A DNA stretch of 64,000 bases from an uncultured Collinsella sp. (GCA_900545055.1 UQXP01000002.1:1-64000); one strand, 5' to 3'. Positions 29,365 through 38,616 are shown, counted from the stretch's first letter. Notes: generated by a model not told the origin, from the sequence alone. A program made the numbers and translations.

Positions 29365-30309
29365 ATGCTCAAGACTCCTCTCTGCGATCTGCTCGGCATC
29401 GAAAAGCCCGTGTTCCAGGGCGGTATGGCTTGGATTGCCGACGCCTCGCTGGCTTCCGCAGTGTCCGAGGCGGGCGGCTTGGGGATTATCGCGGCCATGA
29501 ACGCCGACGCCAACTGGCTGCGCGACCAGATTCACGAGCTGCGCGCCAGGACGGATAAGCCCTTTGGCGTCAACGTTATGCTCATGAGCCCGTTTGCCGA
29601 CGAGGTCGCGCGGGTCGTGATTGACGAGCGGGTGCCGGTCGTCGTGACGGGTGCCGGCAATCCCACCAAGTACATGAAGGCGTGGAACGAGGCGGGCATC
29701 AAGGTCATCCCGGTCGTTGCCTCGGTGGCGCTGGCGCGCCTCGTGGCGCGTCGTGGAGCTACGGCGGTTGTTGCCGAGGGCACCGAATCGGGCGGCCATA
29801 TTGGCGAGACCTCGACGATGGCACTGGTGCCGCAGGTCGTCGATGCGGTCGACATTCCTGTCGTGGCTGCCGGCGGTATTGCCGACGGCCGCGGCGTGGC
29901 GGCTGCCTTTATGCTGGGCGCCGCCGGTGTGCAGGTGGGTACGCGCTTTCTGATCGCAGATGAGTGCACCGTATCGGAGCAGTACAAGGAGATGGTCCTG
30001 AAGGCCAACGACACCTCGACGCGTGCGACCGGCCGCTCGACGGGACACCCGGTGCGTGCCCTCAAGAGCCCCTTCACCAACGCCTACGCCAAGAGCGAGG
30101 CGGTGGGCGTAAGCGTCGAGGAGCTCGGGGCCATGGGCACGGGCGCCCTTCGCAAGGCCGCCAAGGACGGCAATTACGAAGAGGGCTCGTTTTTGTGTGG
30201 ACAGATTGCCGGCATGGTCAACGAGCGCCAAAGCGCACGTGAAATTGTCGATGACCTGGTCGATGGTGCCGAGCGCGTCCTGAGGGGTGCGTGCGCATGG
30301 GTAGCGTAG
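29365..30309 (+). CDS. fabK: FMN-dependent enoyl-ACP reductase
   Basis: Reduces trans-2-enoyl-ACP in the last step of each elongation cycle. The 314-residue TIM-barrel flavoprotein belongs to the FabK/nitronate monooxygenase family: FQGGMAWIADASLASAVSEA, GVNVMLMSP, VVVTGAGNPTKYM, EGTESGGHIGE, IPVVAAGGIADGRG and GVQVGTRFL. Its place in a fatty-acid operon favours FabK over nitronate monooxygenase. FabK is unrelated to FabI and not inhibited by triclosan. The start is two bases after acpP's stop; the 3' end overlaps fabD by 13 bases. No FabI gene is present in the window. Confidence 0.92.
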   Translation: MLKTPLCDLLGIEKPVFQGGMAWIADASLASAVSEAGGLGIIAAMNADANWLRDQIHELRARTDKPFGVNVMLMSPFADEVARVVIDERVPVVVTGAGNPTKYMKAWNEAGIKVIPVVASVALARLVARRGATAVVAEGTESGGHIGETSTMALVPQVVDAVDIPVVAAGGIADGRGVAAAFMLGAAGVQVGTRFLIADECTVSEQYKEMVLKANDTSTRATGRSTGHPVRALKSPFTNAYAKSEAVGVSVEELGAMGTGALRKAAKDGNYEEGSFLCGQIAGMVNERQSAREIVDDLVDGAERVLRGACAWVA

Positions 30310-31238
30310 CGTTTCTGTTTGCCGGCCAGGGTGCCCAGCATCCCGCGATGGGTGTCGACCTCATCGAAGCATCGCCGGCGGCCGCCGAGGTGTTCGCCAT
30401 TGCCGACGAGGTGCGCCCGGGGACCAGCGAGCAGTGCCGGAGCGCCTCCAAGGAGGAGCTCTCGCAGACCGAGAACACGCAGCCTTGCGTGTTCGTGCAC
30501 GACTTGGCAGTCGCCGTCGCCCTGCGCGAGCGCGGCGTGGTGCCTGCCGCCTGTGCGGGATTCTCGCTGGGCGAGGTCGCTGCGCTCACCTTTGCGGAGG
30601 CATTCGATACGCGAGCGGGTTTTGAGCTCGTATGTGAGCGCGCGGCATTGATGGCCACGGCGGCCGAGCGTCACCCCGGCGGCATGCGCGCCGTCATCAA
30701 ACTCGATGCAGCGCAAGTCGAGAACCTGGCAAAACAGGCCGGCGAGGACTGCTGGCCGGTCAACTACAACAGTCCGCAGCAGACGGTTGTTGCCGGGGCG
30801 CCCGAGGCGCTGCAGGAGCTCGACGTCCTGGTAAAAGAGGCTGGCGGCCGCGCTATGAAAGTCGCGGTGTCGGGTGCATTTCATAGCCCCTATATGGCCG
30901 AGGCGACTGAGGGGCTGGTGACGTATATCCAAGCCGGCCACGCGCCGTCTCCGCTGCTGATTCCGGTCATGGCAAACATGACGGCGGCGCCCTATCCGGC
31001 GGACCCGCGAGCGGCATCGGATGTCTTGGCCAACCAGGTGAGCCATGCCGTTCGCTGGGTCGACACGCTGCATGCTCTGCAAGATCAGGGCATCGACACG
31101 TTTATTGAGGTCGGTCCTGGTAAAACGCTGTCGGGCCTGGTCAAGCGTACGCTGAGCGACGTTCGCGTGTATTCGTGCGAAACGGCCGAGCAGGTCGCAG
31201 CTATTGCCGACGAGCTCGCATGGTCCACAGGGTTGTAA
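30297..31238 (+). CDS. fabD: malonyl-CoA:ACP transacylase
   Basis: Moves malonyl from CoA to ACP. The 313-residue product starts VAFLFAGQGAQHPAMG, with the nucleophile Ser90 in GFSLGEVAA, the catalytic His in SGAFHSPYM and the C-terminal FIEVGPGKTLSGL. The ATG at 30297 lies inside the fabK 3' end, preceded by GAGGGGT. The overlap indicates translational coupling. Confidence 0.95.
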   Translation: MGSVAFLFAGQGAQHPAMGVDLIEASPAAAEVFAIADEVRPGTSEQCRSASKEELSQTENTQPCVFVHDLAVAVALRERGVVPAACAGFSLGEVAALTFAEAFDTRAGFELVCERAALMATAAERHPGGMRAVIKLDAAQVENLAKQAGEDCWPVNYNSPQQTVVAGAPEALQELDVLVKEAGGRAMKVAVSGAFHSPYMAEATEGLVTYIQAGHAPSPLLIPVMANMTAAPYPADPRAASDVLANQVSHAVRWVDTLHALQDQGIDTFIEVGPGKTLSGLVKRTLSDVRVYSCETAEQVAAIADELAWSTGL

Positions 31239-31253
31239 CCCGAAAGGAATGAC

Positions 31254-32027
31254 ATGGGCAACTTGAACAACGGTGCGCTCGAGCGCAACGACTCACGTCG
31301 CGTGGCGCTGGTCACGGGCGGCTCGCGTGGTATCGGCCGCGCTTGTGCCGTGGGCCTGGCGGAGGACGGCTTTGATATCGCCATCGTCTATGCCGGCAGC
31401 GTCGATGCGGCGCGCGAGACGTGCAAAGCCTGCGAGGCGGCTGGCGCCACGGCGCGCGCATATCAATGCGACGTGGCCGACCCCGATGCCGTCAGCGCAT
31501 GCGTGGAGGCGGTCCTGAGCGACTTCGGCTCAATCTGGGCGCTTGTCAACAACGCCGGCATCACCCGCGATGGCCTGCTCATGCGTATGGGCGATGACGC
31601 CTTCGATCGCGTGCTCGATGTCAATCTTAAAGGAACGTTCAACACGACGCGTGCGCTCACCAAGACTTTTATGCGCCAGCGCGGCGGTTGCGTCATCAAC
31701 ATGAGCTCGGTCGTGGGCCTGATGGGCAATGCCGGGCAGGCCAACTACGCTGCCTCCAAGGCGGGTGTGATAGGGCTTACCAAGGCGGTCGCGCGCGAGC
31801 TTGCGCCCCGCGGCGTGAGGGTTAACGCGGTCGCCCCCGGGTTTGTCGAGACGGACATGACGGCAAAGCTCTCGGAGAAGGTGCGTGCGGCAACCGAGGA
31901 GCAGATTCCCCTTAAGCGCATGGCGCGCCCCGAGGAAGTGGCCGGCGTGGTGCGCTTTTTGGCGAGTGATGCGGCTGCCTACATTACGGGCGAGGTCGTA
32001 CGCATTGACGGTGGAATGGCGATGTAG
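31254..32027 (+). CDS. fabG: 3-oxoacyl-ACP reductase
   Basis: NADPH-dependent short-chain dehydrogenase of 257 residues that reduces 3-ketoacyl-ACP. Signatures: VTGGSRGIGRA (nucleotide binding), NNAGITRDGLLMRM, the catalytic Ser in INMSSVVGL, YAASKAG (Tyr and Lys) and APGFVETDMT. GAAAGGA precedes the ATG, 15 bases after fabD. Position in the operon supports FabG over other SDR functions. Confidence 0.95.
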   Translation: MGNLNNGALERNDSRRVALVTGGSRGIGRACAVGLAEDGFDIAIVYAGSVDAARETCKACEAAGATARAYQCDVADPDAVSACVEAVLSDFGSIWALVNNAGITRDGLLMRMGDDAFDRVLDVNLKGTFNTTRALTKTFMRQRGGCVINMSSVVGLMGNAGQANYAASKAGVIGLTKAVARELAPRGVRVNAVAPGFVETDMTAKLSEKVRAATEEQIPLKRMARPEEVAGVVRFLASDAAAYITGEVVRIDGGMAM

Positions 32028-32066
32028 AAACCAGGGCCGAAGAACGGCTTGAATGAGGAGACCAAG

Positions 32067-33314
32067 ATGGAACAGAGAGTTGCAATCACCGGCATCGGTG
32101 CCGTATCGCCGCTCGGCAACACCGCGCTTGCCACCTGGGCGGCCATGTGTGCCGGCACGTGCGGCATCGGCCCGATCACGCACTTCGATACCGATGCGTT
32201 TACCGTCAAGGTGGCGGCCGAGGTCAAGGGTTTTGACGGCAACGAGTACTTTGGCAAGCGTGACGCCAAGCATCTCGATCCCTGCGTTCAGTTTGCGATG
32301 GCGGCTTCGGACGAGGCCATGCACGATGCGGGCTTTGATGCCGAAGGCGCCATCGATCGCGAGCGCCTGGGCGTTTACGTGGGCTCGGGCGTGGGCGGCA
32401 TGACGACGCTCGTCGACAACGTCCATACGATTGCCGAACGTGGGCCTCGTCGCGCATCGCCCTACATGATCGCGATGATGATTCCCAACATGGCTTCGGG
32501 CAACATCGCGATTCGTCATAAGGCAAAGGGCCCGACCCTGCCCGTGGTGACCGCCTGCGCGACTTCTGCCCATGCGGTGGGCGAGGCGTTTCGCGCCATC
32601 AAGCACGGCTATGCCGATGCAATCCTGGCCGGCGGCGCCGAGGCCGCAATTATCCCCGATGCCGTTGCGGGCTTTACGTCCTGCCGCGCGTTGACCACCA
32701 ACCCTGACCCTTCGACGGCTTGCCGCCCGTTCGATGCAGACCGCGACGGCTTTGTGATGGGCGAGGGCGCCTGCGTGCTCGTGCTCGAGGGTATGGAGCA
32801 CGCACAGGCCCGCGGTGCGCACATTTACGCCGAGGTCGTGGGCTATGGCAACACCGATGATGCCTACCACATCACGAGCCCCGATCCCGAGGCTGCCGGC
32901 ATTGCCCGCGCGATATCGCTGGCGGTGGCCGAGGGCGACGTTAAGCCTTCCGAGGGCCTCTACATCAACGCTCACGGCACCTCGACTAAGCTCAACGATT
33001 CGTCCGAGACGGCGGGCATTAAGCGTGCACTCGGCGAGGACGCGGCGCGCGCCGCACATGTCTCGTCGACCAAGTCGATGACCGGGCACATGATCGGTGC
33101 CACGGGTGCCATCGAGGTCATGGCCTGTGCCATGGCGCTCGAGCAGGGCGTGGTGCCCCCGACCATTAACTACCGCACGCCCGATCCCGCCTGCGATCTT
33201 GATTACACGCCTAATCGAGCGGTTCGCGCCGACCTTACCTGGGCGCTTTCGACCAACCTGGGCTTTGGCGGGCACAACGCCGCCATCGCGCTGCGTAGAT
33301 ATACGAGGAGCTAG
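32067..33314 (+). CDS. fabF: beta-ketoacyl-ACP synthase II
   Basis: Elongating condensing enzyme, 415 residues. It has Cys164 in VTACATSAH, the two catalytic histidines in NAHGTST and GHMIGATGA, and the C-terminal NLGFGGHNA. The ATG at 32067 follows GAGGAG; a TTG at 32049 would precede that site and is rejected. It is the only elongating KAS in the operon, so it probably carries out all condensation after FabH. Confidence 0.95.
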   Translation: MEQRVAITGIGAVSPLGNTALATWAAMCAGTCGIGPITHFDTDAFTVKVAAEVKGFDGNEYFGKRDAKHLDPCVQFAMAASDEAMHDAGFDAEGAIDRERLGVYVGSGVGGMTTLVDNVHTIAERGPRRASPYMIAMMIPNMASGNIAIRHKAKGPTLPVVTACATSAHAVGEAFRAIKHGYADAILAGGAEAAIIPDAVAGFTSCRALTTNPDPSTACRPFDADRDGFVMGEGACVLVLEGMEHAQARGAHIYAEVVGYGNTDDAYHITSPDPEAAGIARAISLAVAEGDVKPSEGLYINAHGTSTKLNDSSETAGIKRALGEDAARAAHVSSTKSMTGHMIGATGAIEVMACAMALEQGVVPPTINYRTPDPACDLDYTPNRAVRADLTWALSTNLGFGGHNAAIALRRYTRS

Positions 33315-33317
33315 AGC

Positions 33318-33791
33318 ATGGATTCCAAAAGACTTGCCGAGATAGCCGATGTTATGGAGGACCGCGGCCTTACGCGCGTACGTGTTGAGGAGCCCGATGG
33401 CACCGCGGTCGAACTCGAGCGCGCGAGTGCCGCGCAGCCGGTTGCCGTGCCCATGCCTATGCCGAGCGCCATGGCTGCTCCGGTTGCGGCTCCCGCAGCT
33501 ATGCCCGCCGCGCCGGAACCCACCGCGCAGGCACCTTCCGCCGCGCCGGAGCCCAAGGGCACCGAGGTGACTGCTCCCATGGTCGGCGTTTTCTATGCTG
33601 CCCCGGCGCCGGGCGACGAGCCGTTTGTGCACGTGGGCTCCAAGGTCAAGGCCGGTGAGACCCTCTGCATCATCGAGGCCATGAAGGTTCTCAACGAGGT
33701 GACGGCCGAGGCAGACGGCGAGGTGCTCGAGATCTGCGTGGCCGACGGCGACCTCGTGGAGTTCGGCAGTTGCCTTATGAGGATCGGATAG
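33318..33791 (+). CDS. accB: biotin carboxyl carrier protein of acetyl-CoA carboxylase
   Basis: Carries carboxybiotin between AccC and AccDA. The 157-residue product has an N-terminal helical region, an Ala/Pro-rich linker at about residues 40-80 and the biotinyl domain with Lys123 in IEAMKVLNE. It starts three bases after fabF. BirA encoded across the divergent promoter is the expected modifying enzyme. Confidence 0.95.
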   Translation: MDSKRLAEIADVMEDRGLTRVRVEEPDGTAVELERASAAQPVAVPMPMPSAMAAPVAAPAAMPAAPEPTAQAPSAAPEPKGTEVTAPMVGVFYAAPAPGDEPFVHVGSKVKAGETLCIIEAMKVLNEVTAEADGEVLEICVADGDLVEFGSCLMRIG

Positions 33792-33800
33792 GTGATGTCC

Positions 33801-34223
33801 ATGAACAAAGAAGAGCTCAAGAAGCTGTTGCCGCATCGCGAACCGATGCTTTTGCTCGACGAGGCCGAGCTGGTGGGCGACGAGGCCCACGGCAAGATCA
33901 CGATTACGGGTGACGAGTACTTTTTGCAGGGGCATTTTCCGGGAAACCCGGTGGTCCCCGGCGTGATTCAGTGCGAGATGCTCGCCCAAAACTGTTGCGT
34001 GCTGCTGATGGGCGATGAGGAGGCGCGCGGCGCGACGCCGTTCTATACGAGTCTGGACAAGGTGCGCTTTAAACGTCCGGTGCGACCGGGCGACACGGTG
34101 GATCTGGTGTGCTCCATCACACGTGCGCGCGGGCCGTTCCGCTTTGCGACGGGTACCGCGAGCGTCAACGGTGAGGTTTGCTGCCGCGCCGATATGTCTT
34201 TTGCACTCATGCACGAAAGTTAA
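33801..34223 (+). CDS. fabZ: 3-hydroxyacyl-ACP dehydratase
   Basis: Hot-dog-fold dehydratase of 140 residues that removes water from 3-hydroxyacyl-ACP. His45 in GHFPGNPVVPGV and Glu59 are the catalytic pair; LLPHREPMLLLD is the conserved N terminus. Start chosen at 33801, six bases after AGGTG; an ATG at 33795 overlaps that site but cannot be excluded. No fabA or fabM is nearby, so the route to unsaturated fatty acids is not visible here. Confidence 0.93.
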   Translation: MNKEELKKLLPHREPMLLLDEAELVGDEAHGKITITGDEYFLQGHFPGNPVVPGVIQCEMLAQNCCVLLMGDEEARGATPFYTSLDKVRFKRPVRPGDTVDLVCSITRARGPFRFATGTASVNGEVCCRADMSFALMHES

Positions 34224-34233
34224 GGAAGGCTTC

Positions 34234-35577
34234 ATGTTCGACAAAGTGCTCATCGCCAACCGCGGCGAAGTCGCGGTCCGTGTTATCCGCGCGTGCCGCG
34301 ATATGGGCATCAAGACCGTTGCCGTTTATTCCACGGCCGATGCGGATGCGCTGCACGTGCAGCTTGCCGACGAGGCGTATTGCATCGGCGGCCCGCGTCT
34401 TGCCGAGAGCTACCTCAACGACGATGCCGTGCTCACCTGTGCCGTAAAGTCGGGAGCTAAGGCGATCCATCCTGGCTACGGTTTCTTTTCCGAGAAGGCG
34501 AGCTTCGTGCGCGACTGCGACAAGTTCGGTCTGGCGTTTGTTGGTCCCTCGGCCGAGGTCATCGACAGCATGGGCGACAAGGACGCCGCACGCCGAACGG
34601 CTGCCGCGGCGGGCGTGCCCATCGTTCCGGGCTGCGATTTGCTCAAAAGCCCCGAGGAGGCGACGGCCGAGGCCGAGCGCATCGGCTGCCCCGTGCTCAT
34701 CAAGGCGCGCGCGGGCGGCGGCGGTCGCGGTATTCGCAAGGTCGAGCGCGTGGAAGACGCGGCAAAGGCGTTCATCGAGGCGCGTGCCGAGGGCGAGGCC
34801 GTTTTTGGCGACGGCGAGTGCTACATGGAGAAGTTCGTCGCGCCGGCGCATCACGTTGAGGTACAGATTATGGCCGATAAGCAGGGCCATGTGTTTTCGC
34901 TCGGTGAGCGCGAGTGCTCGGTGCAGCGCCGCAACCAAAAGCTGATCGAGGAGAGCCCCGCGCCGTGCCTCAACGGACGCGACGATATTCGTGCCCGTAT
35001 GCACAAGGCGGCGCGCGACTTGGCTCGTGCCGTCGGTTATGAGGGCGCTGGCACCATCGAGTTTCTGTACTCGGACGACGGCAATTTCTACTTTATGGAA
35101 ATGAACACGCGCTTGCAGGTGGAGCATCCGGTTACAGAGTTTGTAACCGATACCGACTTGGTCAAGTGGCAGCTGCGCGTGGCAGCCGGCCAGCCTCTGC
35201 CCTTTGAGCAGGAGGACATGCCGGTGCGCAACCACGCCATGGAGTGCCGCATCAATGCCGAAACGCCGGACTTTCTGCCGTCGTGCGGAACGGTCACCGC
35301 GTTGCGTGTGCCGGGTGGCCCGCGCGTGCGCTGGGATTCCGCCATGTTTACCGGAGCGAACGTTCCGCCGTACTACGACTCCATGCTCGGCAAGCTCATC
35401 GTGTGTGCGCCCACGCGCGACGGCGCCATTCGTAAGATGCGCTCGGCCCTCGGCGAGCTCGTGATTGAGGGCGTGAGCGAAAACAGCGAGCTTCAGCTTG
35501 ACGTGCTGGCAAACGACGAGTTCTTGTCGGGCATGTACCACACCGATCTGATGGGGCATCTCTATGCTGATGAATAG
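34234..35577 (+). CDS. accC: biotin carboxylase subunit of acetyl-CoA carboxylase
   Basis: ATP-grasp enzyme of 447 residues that carboxylates AccB-biotin. Signatures: VLIANRGEVAVRVIRAC, HPGYGFFSEKASF, KARAGGGGRGIRKV, the ATP-grasp core MEKFVAPAHHVEVQIM, ERECSVQRRNQKL and MNTRLQVEHPVTE. The ATG at 34234 follows AAGGAAGG; upstream in-frame reading overlaps fabZ. The 3' end overlaps accDA by 14 bases. Confidence 0.96.
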   Translation: MFDKVLIANRGEVAVRVIRACRDMGIKTVAVYSTADADALHVQLADEAYCIGGPRLAESYLNDDAVLTCAVKSGAKAIHPGYGFFSEKASFVRDCDKFGLAFVGPSAEVIDSMGDKDAARRTAAAAGVPIVPGCDLLKSPEEATAEAERIGCPVLIKARAGGGGRGIRKVERVEDAAKAFIEARAEGEAVFGDGECYMEKFVAPAHHVEVQIMADKQGHVFSLGERECSVQRRNQKLIEESPAPCLNGRDDIRARMHKAARDLARAVGYEGAGTIEFLYSDDGNFYFMEMNTRLQVEHPVTEFVTDTDLVKWQLRVAAGQPLPFEQEDMPVRNHAMECRINAETPDFLPSCGTVTALRVPGGPRVRWDSAMFTGANVPPYYDSMLGKLIVCAPTRDGAIRKMRSALGELVIEGVSENSELQLDVLANDEFLSGMYHTDLMGHLYADE

Positions 35578-37288
35578 AAAAGCGAAGACGGTCAACGTCC
35601 TCGAGGGGCCGATGACCGAGTCGTGCGCCGAGTTTCCCGCGCGCCACGTGTTTATCAAGTGTCCGGAGTGCCGCCGTGTGATAGATGAGGCACGCCTGCA
35701 CGACAACCTCGAGGTGTGCCCCCGTTGCGGCAAGCATTTTCGCGTGAGCGGTCGCGCGCGCATGCGCATGACGGTCGACGCGGGTACCTTTGAGGAGTGG
35801 GATGCCGAACTGGCGTCAGAGGACTTCCTCTCGTTTCCCGGCTATGCCGACAAGCTCAAGAGCGTGAGCGAGCGTTCGGGCGAGCGCGATGCCGTCGTGT
35901 GCGGCAGGGGCAAGATCTGCGGTTGCGATACAGCGCTCTTCTTTATGGACGCCAACTTTATGATGGGCTCGATGGGCTCCGTGGTGGGCGAGAAGATCTG
36001 TCGCACATTTGAGCGTGCGACCGAGCTGGGATTGCCAGTTGTCGGCTTTACCGTTTCGGGCGGTGCGCGCATGCAAGAGGGCGTGACATCGCTTATGCAG
36101 ATGGCCAAGATTTCTGCGGCGGTTAGGCGCCACAGCGAGGCGGGCGGCCTGTATATCACGGTGCTCACCGACCCTACGACCGGAGGCGTAACCGCGAGCT
36201 TTGCCATGGAGGGCGACATCATCCTGGCCGAGCCCGATGCTCTGACGGCATTTGCCGGCCCGCGCGTGATCGAGCAGAACATGCACAAGCGCCTGCCCAA
36301 GGGATTCCAGCGCTCCGAGTTTTTGCTGGAGCACGGCTTTTGCGATGCCGTTGTTCCGCGTGGCGAGATTGCGCTCACGGTAGGCGAGCTGCTGGCGCTG
36401 CACGAAGGGCGCGCGCCCGGCCTGGGGGCACCGCATGAGATCGTGCATACGGGTCGTCGCGGCAAAAAGCTGGGACACTTGTTTAAGCGCTCGGCCGCAC
36501 CAAAAAGCGCGCTCGAAATCGTCAAACAGACTCGCTCGGCAGATCGCGCCACGGCGGGTGAGATGATCTCGTTGGGTCTCGACGGATTCGTAGAGCTGCA
36601 CGGCGACCGCTACTTTGGCGACGATGCTGCCGTGGTGGGCGGCATCGGCTGGAAAGACGGGCGGCCCGTGACGGTTATCGCCATCGAGCGCGGTACCACG
36701 ACCAAAGAGCGCATGCGTCGCAACTTTGGTATGGCACATCCCGAGGGCTACCGCAAGGCACGTCGCCTGATGCACCAAGCCGAGAAATTTGGCCGGCCGG
36801 TTCTGTGCCTGGTTGATACTTCGGGCGCGTTTTGCGGCATCGGTGCCGAGGAGCGCGGCCAGGGCGAGGCGATTGCCCAAAATCTCATGGAGATGAGCGG
36901 CCTTAAGACGCCGATTGTCTCGGTGGTGACAGGCGAGGGCGGCTCTGGTGGCGCACTGGCGCTATCCGTGGCCGACCGCATCCTGATGCTCTCGAGCTCG
37001 GCCTATTCGGTCGTGAGCCCCGAGGCCTGTGCGTCGATCCTATGGAAGGATACCGAGCGCGCGAATGAAGCCGCCGAGGCGCTTAAGCTCACGGCCCCCG
37101 ATCTGTTGGCGCTCGGCATCATCGACGGCATCGTTGACGATAGGGGCCTGTCGCATGAGGAGATCGCCGGCGCCGTCATATCCTCGGCATTTGATGCCTT
37201 CGATACGCTTGGGCAGCTCGACGACGCGACCCTCACAAACCTCCGCTACGAAAAGTACCGCGCAATCGGTCGGTACCGCACGATGTGA
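35564..37288 (+). CDS. accDA: fused acetyl-CoA carboxylase carboxyltransferase beta-alpha
   Basis: Transfers carboxyl from biotin to acetyl-CoA. One 574-residue chain contains the AccD domain first: zinc ribbon CPECR...CPRCG at about 32-55, FMMGSMGSVVGEK, SGGARMQEGV and DPTTGGVTASFA. The AccA domain starts at about 300 (SALEIVKQTRSADR) with FVELHGDRYFGDD, GRPVLCLVDTSGAF and GEGGSGGALAL. In Escherichia coli these are two proteins forming an alpha2beta2 complex. The start overlaps accC. A GGGACAG-core palindrome overlaps the stop codon. Confidence 0.95.
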   Translation: MLMNRKAKTVNVLEGPMTESCAEFPARHVFIKCPECRRVIDEARLHDNLEVCPRCGKHFRVSGRARMRMTVDAGTFEEWDAELASEDFLSFPGYADKLKSVSERSGERDAVVCGRGKICGCDTALFFMDANFMMGSMGSVVGEKICRTFERATELGLPVVGFTVSGGARMQEGVTSLMQMAKISAAVRRHSEAGGLYITVLTDPTTGGVTASFAMEGDIILAEPDALTAFAGPRVIEQNMHKRLPKGFQRSEFLLEHGFCDAVVPRGEIALTVGELLALHEGRAPGLGAPHEIVHTGRRGKKLGHLFKRSAAPKSALEIVKQTRSADRATAGEMISLGLDGFVELHGDRYFGDDAAVVGGIGWKDGRPVTVIAIERGTTTKERMRRNFGMAHPEGYRKARRLMHQAEKFGRPVLCLVDTSGAFCGIGAEERGQGEAIAQNLMEMSGLKTPIVSVVTGEGGSGGALALSVADRILMLSSSAYSVVSPEACASILWKDTERANEAAEALKLTAPDLLALGIIDGIVDDRGLSHEEIAGAVISSAFDAFDTLGQLDDATLTNLRYEKYRAIGRYRTM

Positions 37289-37313
37289 CAAAGGGACAGT
37301 CCGCATGTCACAT
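37283..37313 (+). repeat. GGGACAG-core small palindrome (c)
   Basis: Perfect 8-bp arms ATGTGACA (37283-37290) and TGTCACAT (37306-37313) enclose AAGGGACAGTCCGC. The left arm contains the accDA stop codon. A partner copy in the same orientation lies at 38548-38579, so the two bracket the EIIC gene. Confidence 0.8.
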
Positions 37314-37328
37314 TGGGAAAGGCGTTCC

Positions 37329-38543
37329 ATGTCACAAGTTTCTAATACCTCGTTTACGACGACGGTTTCATCAAACGCCATGGCCGTGGTGGACTATCTG
37401 TCCAAAAGCATGATGTCGGCGCTGCCCTTTATTGTCTGCGCGGCGTTGTTCCGCACCGTCGCCGTCATTATGGGCGAAGGCATGCTGGGCCTGTGGTCTG
37501 CCGATTCCGAAATCTATCGCCTGTTCTACAGTTGGCTTTATAACGCCGGCTACTACTTTTTGCCCATTTATCTTGGTTGGGCGGCCGCCCGCCAGCTCGG
37601 TTGCTCGGAGCAGCTGGGCATGATGCTGGGCGGCGTATTGATTGCGCCCGATCTGCTTAAGCTCGTCGATGCCGCATCGACGACGGGGGCATCGATGACT
37701 TCCGTGTATGGTCTGCTTCCCGCGCCGGTCAACGATTACACGACGACTGTTATTCCGGTTCTCATCTCGGTGCCCGTGCTATGGCGAGTGGAGTGTTTCT
37801 TTCAGCGCGTTATCCCTAAGGCCGTGGCGTTTTCGTTTGTTCCGTTTACAACCATGCTTGTCATGGTTCCGGTTTCGCTGTGTATTACGGCGCCGGCGGG
37901 CAGCTATCTAGGCATGCTGTTGGGCCAGCTTATGTTTATGCTTGGCAATTCCGGTGGCATCGTGTCGCTGCTCACGCTCATGGGGCTTGCCGCCAGCTGG
38001 GAGTTCCTTAAGATCGCGGGCGTCAGCAACGTCGTCCTATCGCTCGCCTATGCGCAGTTTATGAGCGTGGGAACGGATTCGTGCATTCTGATCGCCGCGA
38101 CGATGGCAACGTTCGCCGTTTGGGGCATGCCCTTTGGCGCGTCGCTTCGCGTTGCGGATAAGGACGAGAAGGCGCTCATGCTGGGCTATTCAATCTCGGG
38201 TGTTCTTGGCGGCGTAAGCGAGCCGGCGCTGTACGGTTGCGGCTTTAAATATGGCAGGTGCCTGACGTGCATGGCCATTGGCGGCGCCGTCGGAGGCCTT
38301 GTTGCGGCCGTGGGCCACGTTACGGCCTATACCATCGGCATGACGAATGTCCTCATGGTCATTGGCTTTGCCACGGGCGGCATCTCGAACCTGCTGTGGT
38401 GCTGCGCCGCCGGCGGTGTGGCATTTGCGGTGTCTGCGGCGCTGAGCTACTGCTTTGGCGTGGTGCCGGCGAAGGGGCAGGCGACGGGGGACGGAGCTGA
38501 TTCACCCGAAACAGTTGCGAGCGCTGCTGAAGTAAGCGCATAA
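37329..38543 (+). CDS. orphan PTS EIIC membrane permease
   Basis: A 404-residue, highly hydrophobic protein with about ten membrane segments and the beta-glucoside/trehalose-type EIIC signatures (GVLIAPDLL, YGLLPAPVNDY, GVSEPALYG). No EIIB or EIIA domain is attached, although this family is usually EIIBC(A), so phosphotransfer would need separate partners; the EIIA at 237-800 is one candidate. The ATG at 37329 follows GAAAGG; another ATG at 37305 lies inside the upstream palindrome. Bracketed by two GGGACAG palindromes and followed by its own terminator, so it looks inserted between accDA and the CDF gene. Confidence 0.85.
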   Translation: MSQVSNTSFTTTVSSNAMAVVDYLSKSMMSALPFIVCAALFRTVAVIMGEGMLGLWSADSEIYRLFYSWLYNAGYYFLPIYLGWAAARQLGCSEQLGMMLGGVLIAPDLLKLVDAASTTGASMTSVYGLLPAPVNDYTTTVIPVLISVPVLWRVECFFQRVIPKAVAFSFVPFTTMLVMVPVSLCITAPAGSYLGMLLGQLMFMLGNSGGIVSLLTLMGLAASWEFLKIAGVSNVVLSLAYAQFMSVGTDSCILIAATMATFAVWGMPFGASLRVADKDEKALMLGYSISGVLGGVSEPALYGCGFKYGRCLTCMAIGGAVGGLVAAVGHVTAYTIGMTNVLMVIGFATGGISNLLWCCAAGGVAFAVSAALSYCFGVVPAKGQATGDGADSPETVASAAEVSA

Positions 38544-38547
38544 ACCT

Positions 38548-38579
38548 GTGTGACAAAGGGGCAGTCCCGCATGGCACAT
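38548..38579 (+). repeat. GGGACAG-core small palindrome (d), degenerate
   Basis: TGTGACA (38549-38555) and TGGCACA (38572-38578) enclose AAGGGGCAGTCCCGCA. It differs from copy c by a core A-to-G change, one inserted C and one arm mismatch. It begins five bases after the EIIC stop. Confidence 0.75.
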
Positions 38580-38582
38580 TCC

Positions 38583-38616
38583 AAGGTCGTGGCCCGTGTT
38601 GGTTGCGGCCTTTTTG
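38583..38616 (+). terminator. terminator of the EIIC gene
   Basis: A 12-bp stem with wobbles (38583-38594 against 38601-38612), loop CGTGTT, followed by TTTTTG. Confidence 0.7.
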
